A DNA stretch of 64,000 nucleotides from RBC074 sp964470555 (GTDB taxonomy: Bacteria > Acidobacteriota > Blastocatellia > RBC074). The DNA is taken from contig CAYYDG010000009.1 in assembly GCA_964470555.1 (NCBI GenBank), positions 1-64,000 of the forward strand. Direction: 5' to 3'. The position numbers and the translations under genes are program-made. This document shows positions 1 to 7,657 of this stretch, one piece after another (the first letter of the stretch is position 1; the number at the start of each line of letters is the position of its first letter). The notes beneath the pieces were generated by a model. The model saw nothing but the letters and a program-made list of their open reading frames with translations. It was not told where the DNA came from and made no database searches.

Positions 1-53
1 CATAAAGTGTTGTATTTTCAGCAATTGGGTGTCGTCCTAAAAGAGCCGCACCC

Positions 54-2204
54 ATGTCCGATGGCGCGGGAACGGTGACTTACAACATCAACACGCTGGG
101 ACGAATCACTTCCGAAACCCGGCAGTTCACGATGTCCGGCGCGCCGACCAGCCCTTTTACGATCAATTACGATTACGGCTTGGCAGGGCAGTTGAAGTCC
201 GTCACCGATCCTTTCGGCGACCAGATCAATTACAGCCACGACAAATCCGGAAGGCTGACTGCGGTGACGGGCGCGACGCCGTTTGCGGGCGTCACGAATT
301 ACCTGAGCGGCGTGCAGTACCGCGCCTGGGGAGCGGTGAAAAACAATCGCACTTACGACATTCGGATGAGACTGACTTCCACCTATCAATCCGGCACGAT
401 CAATTACCAATACAACAAAGCCAACGACCTGACTTACGCTGAAATGGCTACCGGCTCGCCGTATCACCAGACTTATGGTTACGATCACATTGGCCGATTG
501 ACCAGCGTCAGCACGCCGGAAATCACTGTGCCGAGCCAGTATGTTTTGACGCAATCCAATCCGCCAAACGGATTGCCGCCCAATTACAAAGTCAGGCCTT
601 TCACGACCAATGTCACTTATGACGAATTCGACAACGCCACCAGTTCCGGCGGCAATTACTGGCACGACATCACGTGGAACCTGAATGCGACGCCGCAATC
701 GTTTACGACAACTTACGTCAATGGCCGCGCGAAAAAAGACGGTGTGGCCGGAAAGGTTTACAACAACCGCGACGAAGTCTGGAGCTACAACGCGATGGGG
801 CAGGTGGCCAACGACACGCGCACGGTTCAGACCTTCGATTCGGCAGGCCAGACAACGCGAACTGAAGACGTTGCCAACGCCCAGATTTATGTCAATTACG
901 CTTATGACGGCGACGGCAGACAGGTGAAATTCGACCAGAAACGCGATGATGGCACGACCGAATTGCGATTCCGAATTTACAGCACAGTGCTTGGCGGATT
1001 GCTGAGCGATGTCAAAGCGTCCGGCCAGAAAATCGAAACCCGCGTTTACACCTTCGTTTATCCCGAAAGCGCCGTCCGCCAAGTGAAGGCGTACAGCGTG
1101 CCGAATTACGGCAGCTATCCCGACACCGTAGTCTTTGAAGGCTCCGACCCGCACGGAACCCGTGCGCAGGTTTGGGACAGAGATACCAACACCAGCAAAA
1201 CACTTGCCCTTGCCGCGCCGGGAGCTTACGTTGAAGACATCAACTGGCAGGGAATGCGGGATCGTTACGTCAGCGGCATCGGCAGCCAAATCGCGTATGG
1301 ACAAGTCGCCGCCAGCCGCGCTCTGGACGCCCATAACATGACCATTGATCCGCGAAACCCCGGCACCGGATGCAGTCTTGACGGGGTAAAGGTGCAATGC
1401 GATAAGCTTCTCCGCGCCGCTAATCAAGGGGCGCTGAAGAGCATTACTTTCTCGACGACAGGCGGCATGGGTGGAGTTGGTGGTGACACTGGAATCCTTG
1501 CCGGAGTATTTTCAAATGCCCAAGGCAGCCTGAAAAGGAATCAAAACCAAGCCTGTCAAAATAATTGCGCGATTGGCCCGGATGGCGAACCAATCACTCC
1601 TGCCACGGTTTTTCCGACCAATTTCTTTTTTGGCTTTGGAGCAGGCTTCGGGCTAACTGGCGAGCAGCAAAAGGAAGCTAGCAAGAACGATCCTCTTAAA
1701 TGCACAATTACCTTGGGATCACGTCCTATCAATAGCAATGTGGTTGGCTGGGGGATGGGATTTCACCATATGTTTGTTACAGTTCAACAGTCGGACGAAG
1801 CTGTTGCATTGGTTTGGCATGCATTCCCAGGAACAGAGGGACGCGCAGGGCTGCTTACTGGAAGGGTTAATAAGTTCGAGAAGGGAGATGTGGACTACGA
1901 CCAATTTACCATGAAGCAGCAGCGAGGTGTTTCGTCTTATGCCATAGAAATACCTGGCAAGTGTGATGAGGTTCGCAAAAGTTTTGATGAGTCACTCAGT
2001 TTAATCAACGATAAAAAATATCCATATCCGAAGGGTTCTGAGAACGCGTTCAATAAAACGAATAATCTGCGTAATAGCAATGCTTTTGTTTACACTTTAC
2101 TTCTGAGATTAGGTACTGACAGATATGACAGGTTACGGTTAGGGTATAAAAAAAGTACCGACATTAATCGAGCACCTGGTTGGGGAACTAATTTACTTCC
2201 CTGA
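54..2204 (+). CDS. RHS/YD-repeat protein, 3' portion with toxin-like C-terminal tip
   Basis: Residues 1 to about 330 are YD-type repeats (for example YDYGLAGQLKSV, YGYDHIGRLTSV, YAYDGDGRQVKF), the shell-forming repeats of RHS/polymorphic toxin proteins. Residues about 340-455 follow the acidobacterial RHS pattern around GSDPHGTRAQVWD, but no canonical RHS-core ending (DPxGR...YYRARYY) is seen. From about residue 455 the DNA becomes visibly more AT-rich and the protein changes character. The tip has HHMFVTV, a Trp-His pair and a late NSNAFVYTLLLRLG motif, reminiscent of permuted papain-like/NlpC-type folds, but with Ser where a Cys might be expected (inference). An in-frame TAA at 3-5 and no ribosome binding site at ATG 54 mean the upstream part is either frameshifted or displaced. 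It is therefore a fragment or orphan tip rather than a complete RHS gene. Exported location is inferred from the family. Confidence 0.75.
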   Translation: MSDGAGTVTYNINTLGRITSETRQFTMSGAPTSPFTINYDYGLAGQLKSVTDPFGDQINYSHDKSGRLTAVTGATPFAGVTNYLSGVQYRAWGAVKNNRTYDIRMRLTSTYQSGTINYQYNKANDLTYAEMATGSPYHQTYGYDHIGRLTSVSTPEITVPSQYVLTQSNPPNGLPPNYKVRPFTTNVTYDEFDNATSSGGNYWHDITWNLNATPQSFTTTYVNGRAKKDGVAGKVYNNRDEVWSYNAMGQVANDTRTVQTFDSAGQTTRTEDVANAQIYVNYAYDGDGRQVKFDQKRDDGTTELRFRIYSTVLGGLLSDVKASGQKIETRVYTFVYPESAVRQVKAYSVPNYGSYPDTVVFEGSDPHGTRAQVWDRDTNTSKTLALAAPGAYVEDINWQGMRDRYVSGIGSQIAYGQVAASRALDAHNMTIDPRNPGTGCSLDGVKVQCDKLLRAANQGALKSITFSTTGGMGGVGGDTGILAGVFSNAQGSLKRNQNQACQNNCAIGPDGEPITPATVFPTNFFFGFGAGFGLTGEQQKEASKNDPLKCTITLGSRPINSNVVGWGMGFHHMFVTVQQSDEAVALVWHAFPGTEGRAGLLTGRVNKFEKGDVDYDQFTMKQQRGVSSYAIEIPGKCDEVRKSFDESLSLINDKKYPYPKGSENAFNKTNNLRNSNAFVYTLLLRLGTDRYDRLRLGYKKSTDINRAPGWGTNLLP

Positions 2205-2220
2205 TATCGAACAAAAGAAA

Positions 2221-2436
2221 AGTAGTTATGAGGACGTCTTGGTACTCCGTAGCTGATTTTTGAAACCGATGAAAACAAAGGGTTTAGCAATTCGCCCTTC
2301 GGGGGGGCGGCGGGGGATGCCTTTAAACACTTGAGATTACAGGCTTTACCTCGCAGGTCTTAGCGTTGGGCTAAGTCCTTTGAATGCAGAGTTTCAAAAA
2401 TCCCGTTGGGAGTACCAAGACGTCTTTAACTAACTG
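2221..2436. repeat. Imperfect inverted repeat, MITE-like
   Basis: Arms 2231-2248 and 2409-2426 are complementary at 17 of 18 positions. Complementarity continues outward (TAACTA-type ends) with a 2-nt bulge, and inward through GATTTTTGAAAC (2255-2266) matching GTTTCAAAAATC. The whole element spans about 216 bp and carries a G-rich run (2304-2316). It fills the gap between the RHS tip and the next gene. No transposase is encoded. Could be a non-autonomous mobile element or a large RNA hairpin. Confidence 0.6.
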
Positions 2437-2462
2437 AAAAATTAAGCTGATAGGTAACTATT

Positions 2463-2981
2463 ATGAAACGAAGTATATGCTTACTGCTAACAATCATCCT
2501 TTCGCTCATTCACTTATGCTGTGCTAATGCGTCACAGCGATTAGCCGAAGGCTCAAATAAACAAGCTACAACCATAAAAGTTGATAGCATAAAAGTTCGG
2601 GTGCCGGGGAAGGTATCAATTATTGACGATGATCTTTTAATGATAATTGATGATAAGGAAAAGATAGATAAAATCGTGAGAATTTTTGACATTCAAGTGC
2701 AGGAAAAAGCTGGTTGGCGTCCGGAGTGGGATGGGAATTCTTTTGCGCCGCATCCTTTTCTCCAACTGAAATTTTACAAGGAAAACGAAATCGTTGGTGG
2801 TTTTGGTATAGCTCTAGAGCCAGCTTTCTTTTCAACTTCGGATCCTGAAAACGGTTATAGAATTAAGTATGTTGACCGAGCGAAAATCATTGAGGCAATA
2901 GGAGTTATTGGTCTTAGCGAGGAAGAATGGAGAAAGTTAGCAAGGCAATGGGATGAGCCAGGTCCTTGGAAGAAAGGGTGA
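2463..2981 (+). CDS. Small secreted hypothetical protein, possible immunity protein
   Basis: A 172-residue protein with a clear signal peptide (about residues 1-24, ending near CCANA). The mature part is acidic and mixed alpha/beta, with a DDDLLMIIDDKEK stretch and a C-terminal Trp-rich segment. No family is recognised. It lies directly downstream of the RHS tip, in the same orientation and with the same AT-rich composition, which is the usual place of an immunity gene for a polymorphic toxin. The role is inferred from position only. A signal peptide would fit an immunity protein acting in the periplasm. No strong Shine-Dalgarno is visible before ATG 2463. Confidence 0.6.
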   Translation: MKRSICLLLTIILSLIHLCCANASQRLAEGSNKQATTIKVDSIKVRVPGKVSIIDDDLLMIIDDKEKIDKIVRIFDIQVQEKAGWRPEWDGNSFAPHPFLQLKFYKENEIVGGFGIALEPAFFSTSDPENGYRIKYVDRAKIIEAIGVIGLSEEEWRKLARQWDEPGPWKKG

Positions 2982-3079
2982 TTTGAGATAAGCACGATGT
3001 CTTTTTTGGAGAGGCTTGCTGCAATCAATTCAGAAACAATGCCATCTCCTACCTTGCAGGATTCTTCTTTCCTGCCTCC

Positions 3080-3430
3080 GCCATCTTCCAGAGTTTCCAA
3101 ATCGGCCAAGCCTTCTTCGGCCAGCGGGCGAATGGCCAGCAGGTCGTTGTCAGCTTTGTAAATTTCAATCAGCGATGAGCCGGTCAGGCGGCCTTCGATC
3201 AGGGCTTCCGACAGCGGGTCTTCGACGAATTTCTGCAAGGCTCGGCGCAGAGGGACTCGCGCCGTAGCTGCGGTCAGCGCAGGTTTGTTCGACCACTCAA
3301 GCGTTTGGCGCCTTCGGTCGGTTGAATCTGAAGCTGGCGATGTTGCAGTGTCTGGTTCATCTGGCGAACCAGCAATCCGACAATGGCCGTCAGGCCGTCA
3401 TTGCTGAGCGGTTCGAAGACGATAATTCCT
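3080..3430 (-). pseudogene. clpB C-terminal remnant
   Basis: Read on the minus strand, 3430 to 3270 gives IIVFEPLSNDGL and VRQMNQTLQHRQL, and 3238 to 3080 gives LQKFVEDPLSEALIEGRL, which is the conserved C-terminal end of the disaggregase ClpB/Hsp104. The expected intervening SYGARPLRRAL is split between frames, and there is a stop after TNLR. At least two frameshifts are needed to read it through, and the rest of clpB is absent. This is a decayed gene end, not an expressed gene. Confidence 0.8.
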
Positions 3431-3451
3431 TGTCAGCCTTAAAAAAACTGT

Positions 3452-3670
3452 TTATTTGTCAGCAAGCTCATGCTTGATGCGGCTCGGAATCCCGCAAAGC
3501 ATTTCGATGTCGTATTTGGTGATATGCAATCACCGCAGGCTGCTGCGAAGCAGTCGCGTCAAATCCGGTTTATTGCCGGGCAGCACAAAATCAATCTGAC
3601 GCAACACCGTTCGCAGTAATTGCTGCGCAGTCTCGGTGACACCCGCCGTAGCCATTTCAGCCGGGCAAGC
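3452..3670 (-). pseudogene. trmJ-like C-terminal remnant
   Basis: The minus-strand translation contains AEMATAGVTETAQQLL, QIDFVLPGNKPDL and, after an in-frame TGA (3530-3532), ITKYDIEMLCGIPSRIK. These match, in order, the C-terminal third of the intact TrmJ at 21529-22248 of this window (AEMATAGATEAALQLL, QIDFVLPGNKPDL, LTRYDVEMLCGILGRIK). The N-terminal SPOUT domain is missing. The internal stop replaces a Phe region, so it is decay rather than recoding. Confidence 0.85.
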
Positions 3671-3752
3671 AAGGTTGAGCTTGCCAGCGCGGGCATGATG
3701 AGGGATAAACGGACGGTCAAACGGTATCAAACTCATTTCAGGATGGCTGTCC

Positions 3753-6700
3753 ATGTTCCCCCAATTCATTGTTGACCCGACGAAGACCACACCCGTAAGC
3801 CCAATCTTTTGCGTTTTGTCGCGCACGGTTGTTTTGCTCTGCTGCCTGGTCATGACAGTCACCGCTCAATACGGCCCCTACCGGTTCGATCATTGGACAA
3901 CCGATGACGGATTGCCGCAGAACACAGTGACCAGCGTCGTGCAAACGCGCGATGGGTATTTGTGGCTGACGACGTTTGACGGGTTGGCGCGGTTTGACGG
4001 CGTACGGTTCACGGTCTTCGATAAAAGCAATTCCAAAAACATCAGCACCAATCGCTTCACCAATCTCCACGAAACTGGCGACGGAACACTGTTGATTGCA
4101 ACTGAAGACGCGGGATTAATCGTTTACCGCGATGGCATCTTTTCCAGTTACACCATCGCCGATGGCTTGCCGAGCAATCAGGTGCTGGAGTTTTTCCCGG
4201 ACTTCAATGGCGAGCCGGTCATTGCTACAGCCAAAGGCATGGTTTATTTGCGCGACGGTAAAGTCGTTTCCGCGCCGCCGCAATACCAGAATTCGCAGGT
4301 GAAGTTGTATCTGGCTCCTTCAGGAGCGCGCGTGACGATTGACGCCGGCGGAGTGACACGAGTCAAAGATGGGAGCACGATTCATTATCCGGTCAAATTC
4401 AATACGACAGATTTGTCTCTCTGGGTAATGCCTTATGAAGACAGTCGGGGAAATCTATGGATTCGTGAAGGGCATAACCTTTATTTGCTGCGCGACGGAC
4501 AAATTACATCGTTTTCCGGCGCGCCGCCTTTTCGTCCAATGTGTGAAGATGCCGATGGCGGCATCTGGTTTGGCAAACCGCTCAGGGTGAATTATTCGGG
4601 CGACGTTTTGGCACGGTTCAAAGATGGGCGCTTTACCATGTTTGGAGAAGCCGACGGAGTGCTCAAGGCTTCAGTCCGTTCCATCATTCGTGACCGTGAA
4701 GGTTCGATTTGGCTGGCCACGACGCGAGGTTTGTATCGCGCGCGCAAGCGGCTGATGGCGGCCTTTTCGACCGAAAGCGGGCTGGCGAGCCATGAAGTCT
4801 ATCCACTGGCGCAATCGCGCGACGGCCAGATCTGGATCGGGACTACGCGAGGGCTGAACCGGGGCAGATTCGGCGACGGACGTTTTGAAAGCTCCTCTAC
4901 GATTCTGTACAGATTCATAGAATCTATATGGGAAGATGCGGCTGGGAGAATATGGATCGGGATGGATGGAAGTTTACACCGCTATGAAAATGGAAAAATT
5001 CAGGAGCTGCCGGTAAACGCGGCGGTGTACGGCATAACATCAGACCGCGAAGGCAAATACTGGATCGCTTCCAACCAGGGAGTTTTCAAATTTGACAACG
5101 ACCTGATTGTCGCTCATTACACGACAAAAGATGGATTGCCGAACAATGATGTGAAGACCATTCATCAAGACCGGCACGGCACGCTCTGGTTCGGGACTTA
5201 CGGCGGTCTGGCGCAACTCAGGGATGGGAAATTCATTTCTTATACGGCGGCAAATGGATTGGCTGGAAACAGAGTGCGGACGATTTATGAAGACGCCGAA
5301 GGGACGCTTTGGATCGGAACGTATGACGACGGGCTGAGCCGGCTGCGTGAAGGGAAGTTTTTCAATTACCGGACAGAACATGGTTTGCACAACAACGGCG
5401 TCTTTCAAATTCTGGAAGACCGGCGCGGTTATTTCTGGATTGGTTGCAACAAAGGCATTTACCGCGTCAGCCGCCGCGAGTTGAATGATCTGGCAGATGG
5501 CCGCATCTCGCGCGTCAACAGCGTCGCGTTCGGCAAGCGGGATGGAATGCTCAACACGGAATGCAATGGCGGGCGACAATCCGCCGGGTTTGTCGCGCAA
5601 GATGGCAAGTTGTGGTTCCCGACAATGGGAGGCGCAGTGACGCTCGACCCCGAAGCCTCGCCAGTCAATACGTTAGAACCACCAGTGTTGATCGAATCGG
5701 TCACGCTGGAACGCGGCCTGATTGATTTCAGGAACGGCGTTACGGTTGGGCCGGGCCAACGCGATCTGGAAATTGCCTACACGGGACTCAGTCTCACCAA
5801 CTCTGAAGAGGTGAAGTTCAAATACCGGCTGGAAGGGTTGTATACAAATTGGGTGGAGGCTGGAACACGAAGAGTGGCTTATTTTCCGAGTCTTCCGCCC
5901 GGCAGTTACACCTTCAAGGTGCTGGCGGCCAACAGCGACGGTGTTTGGAATACAGTGGGCGCAAGTCTTCGGATCGTGGTCGAACCGCCGCTCTGGCGCA
6001 GGTGGTGGTTTATCACGTTGGTGACGCTTAGCGTTGCCGGGGCAATTGTGCTGGTGTTTCGACAGCGTGTCGCCCGCTTGCGTCAGGCGCACGCGGCGCA
6101 AGAAGCCTTCTCGCGGCAGTTGCTGGATTCGCAAGAGCAGGAGCGCCAACGCATCGCCGCCGAATTGCACGACAGTCTGGGACAAAGTCTGCTCATCATC
6201 AAAAACCGCAGCTTTCTGGCGCTGGACTCTTTCGACGACCCCGAAACGGCACGCGAACAGGTGGAGGAAATTTCCGCCGCCAGCGCCCACGCGATTGAAG
6301 AAGTGCGCGAGATCGCCTACAACCTGCGCCCGTACAAGATGGAACGTTTCGGCCTGACCAAAACGCTTCAGGCGATGTGCCAGCAGGCCGAACGCACATC
6401 CGGCATTCGTTTTGTCACCGACTTGGAGAACATTGACGACTTGTTTCCAAACGAAGCCGAATTGAACCTTTATCGAGTCGTGCAGGAAAGCGTCAACAAC
6501 ATTCTCAAGCATTCGCGCGCAACCGAAGCGAAGCTGACGATTGAGCGAGACGAACGCGAAGTGAGCATGAAAATCGAAGACAACGGCCTGGGATTTTCGA
6601 TGGCGGATTCTCAGAAGGCACGACCCAATCCGCAATCCGCAGTCCGCAATCCGCAATCCGGTGGGTTTGGCCTGATTGGCATGGCCGAGCGCGTGCGCTT

Positions 6701-6818
6701 GCTGGGCGGAGCATATACGCTGGATTCCGCGCCGGGGCAGGGTACAACGATTATCATCAAGCTGACGATTCCCGAAAAAAAAGCGTATGAAAGACCAAAT
6801 TCGCATCCTGATTGCTGA
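3753..6818 (+). CDS. Propeller/Y_Y_Y-domain sensor histidine kinase (copy 1)
   Basis: A 1021-residue hybrid-free sensor kinase. After an N-terminal signal/anchor segment (residues about 20-38), some 600 residues carry repeated two-component-regulator propeller motifs (WTTDDGLPQN, GYLWLTTFDGLARFDG and similar). A Y_Y_Y domain ends near residue 740, followed by one membrane helix (about 748-770), a HisKA_3 dimerisation domain with the phospho-His in AAELHDSLGQS (about residue 803) and a GHKL ATPase (N-box VQESVNNILKHS, G-boxes EDNGLGFS and GFGLIGMAERV). The periplasmic propeller probably senses an extracellular ligand, often a glycan in related proteins (family knowledge). The response regulator follows with a 32-bp overlap. 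The start is supported by the paralogue at 11621, whose first codons and about 90 bp upstream are homologous. Confidence 0.93.
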   Translation: MFPQFIVDPTKTTPVSPIFCVLSRTVVLLCCLVMTVTAQYGPYRFDHWTTDDGLPQNTVTSVVQTRDGYLWLTTFDGLARFDGVRFTVFDKSNSKNISTNRFTNLHETGDGTLLIATEDAGLIVYRDGIFSSYTIADGLPSNQVLEFFPDFNGEPVIATAKGMVYLRDGKVVSAPPQYQNSQVKLYLAPSGARVTIDAGGVTRVKDGSTIHYPVKFNTTDLSLWVMPYEDSRGNLWIREGHNLYLLRDGQITSFSGAPPFRPMCEDADGGIWFGKPLRVNYSGDVLARFKDGRFTMFGEADGVLKASVRSIIRDREGSIWLATTRGLYRARKRLMAAFSTESGLASHEVYPLAQSRDGQIWIGTTRGLNRGRFGDGRFESSSTILYRFIESIWEDAAGRIWIGMDGSLHRYENGKIQELPVNAAVYGITSDREGKYWIASNQGVFKFDNDLIVAHYTTKDGLPNNDVKTIHQDRHGTLWFGTYGGLAQLRDGKFISYTAANGLAGNRVRTIYEDAEGTLWIGTYDDGLSRLREGKFFNYRTEHGLHNNGVFQILEDRRGYFWIGCNKGIYRVSRRELNDLADGRISRVNSVAFGKRDGMLNTECNGGRQSAGFVAQDGKLWFPTMGGAVTLDPEASPVNTLEPPVLIESVTLERGLIDFRNGVTVGPGQRDLEIAYTGLSLTNSEEVKFKYRLEGLYTNWVEAGTRRVAYFPSLPPGSYTFKVLAANSDGVWNTVGASLRIVVEPPLWRRWWFITLVTLSVAGAIVLVFRQRVARLRQAHAAQEAFSRQLLDSQEQERQRIAAELHDSLGQSLLIIKNRSFLALDSFDDPETAREQVEEISAASAHAIEEVREIAYNLRPYKMERFGLTKTLQAMCQQAERTSGIRFVTDLENIDDLFPNEAELNLYRVVQESVNNILKHSRATEAKLTIERDEREVSMKIEDNGLGFSMADSQKARPNPQSAVRNPQSGGFGLIGMAERVRLLGGAYTLDSAPGQGTTIIIKLTIPEKKAYERPNSHPDC
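6627..6660 (+). repeat. AATCCGC heptamer tandem repeat inside kinase gene
   Basis: Four and a half to five copies of AATCCGC (one AGTCCGC variant), encoding NPQSAVRNPQS in the ATP-lid region of the kinase. The paralogue at 11621 has an unrelated sequence here. Heptamer repeats read in all frames of genes are known as short-sequence expansions in environmental genomes (established knowledge, applied by resemblance). Confidence 0.8.
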
Positions 6819-7440
6819 CGACCATCCGATCTTTCGCCACGGATTGCGACAGATTATCGAACGCGATTCGCGGTTGGTGGTTATTGCCGAAGCCGACGAC
6901 GGCGAAGCGGCGCTTCAGCAAATAGAAACGCTGCAACCACAAATCGCGCTGCTCGATATGGACATGCCGGAACTGGACGGTTTTGCGGTCGCGCGCCAAG
7001 TGCGCGAAGCAGGCTGGCCGGTCATAATTGTCTTTCTGACCATGCACAAGGATGAAATGCACTTCAATGAAGCGCTCGACCTGGGCGCGAAAGGTTACGT
7101 GGTCAAAGACAGCGCGGCGGCGGATGTCGTCAACTGTTTGAAGACCGTCGCCACCGGACAGAATTACATCAGTCCTTCGCTTTCCACGTTGTTACTCAGT
7201 CGCCACAATCGCGCTTCGACGTTGTTGCGCCAGCCCGGCTTGCAGGATTTGACTGCCACTGAACGCCGCGTGCTGGGCATGCTCGCCGATTACAAAACCA
7301 GCAAACAAATTGCTGATGAACTCAGCATCAGCGTTCGCACGGTCGAAAATCATCGCGCGCACATTTGCCAGAAACTCGATCTGCGCGGCAGCCACGCGCT
7401 GGTCAAATTCGCCATCCAGCACAAATCCGAATTGTCTTGA
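6787..7440 (+). CDS. NarL/LuxR-type response regulator (copy 1)
   Basis: A 217-residue regulator. The receiver domain (about 1-125) has the acidic pocket ADD, phospho-acceptor Asp in LLDMDMP (about residue 57), the switch Thr in FLTMHKD and Lys in VVKDS. The LuxR helix-turn-helix (about 150-212) has the signature LTATERRVLGMLADYKTSKQIADELSISVRTVENHR. Overlap with the kinase gene by 32 bp indicates translational coupling and a cognate pair. Likely DNA targets are the palindrome pair just downstream (7491-7529). Confidence 0.93.
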   Translation: MKDQIRILIADDHPIFRHGLRQIIERDSRLVVIAEADDGEAALQQIETLQPQIALLDMDMPELDGFAVARQVREAGWPVIIVFLTMHKDEMHFNEALDLGAKGYVVKDSAAADVVNCLKTVATGQNYISPSLSTLLLSRHNRASTLLRQPGLQDLTATERRVLGMLADYKTSKQIADELSISVRTVENHRAHICQKLDLRGSHALVKFAIQHKSELS

Positions 7441-7490
7441 GCAGAGGCGCAAAATCTAGCGTCTCGACTGCCGCAATTGATCCAACCGTG

Positions 7491-7529
7491 TAAGTAGAAC
7501 TACTCAGAAAATTAAGCAGAACTGCTCAG
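7491..7529 (+). promoter_or_regulatory. Tandem palindromic operator, 22-bp phased
   Basis: Two copies of TAAGYAGAACTRCTCAG (7491-7507 and 7513-7529). Each holds the palindrome AGYAG-AA-CTRCT, with centres exactly 22 bp (two helical turns) apart. They lie after the regulator gene and before the secreted-protein gene. The second module has a similar pair at 15449-15486 with the same 22-bp phasing. They are probably binding sites for the NarL-type regulators encoded next door (inference). Confidence 0.65.
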
Positions 7530-7657
7530 GCAAAATGAGTATTCCTGCTGACGCGCGACAATCAGCCTTTCGCGCACAATCCCGCCCGTCGTTGGAAGAA
7601 ACGCTTCCCGGCAAAGAATCCGATGAGCGCATTACCTATCAGCAAAGGAGATCAGTT

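Noticed and set aside
1..53. Upstream RHS coding sequence in frame with the 54-2204 gene
   Set aside because: An in-frame TAA at 3-5 blocks it, and the other open frame (1-78) shows no YD-repeat pattern.
3530..3532. In-frame TGA in the trmJ-like remnant as another selenocysteine site
   Set aside because: The intact paralogue has Phe/Arg in this region rather than Cys, and the copy is 5'-truncated, so the stop is decay.
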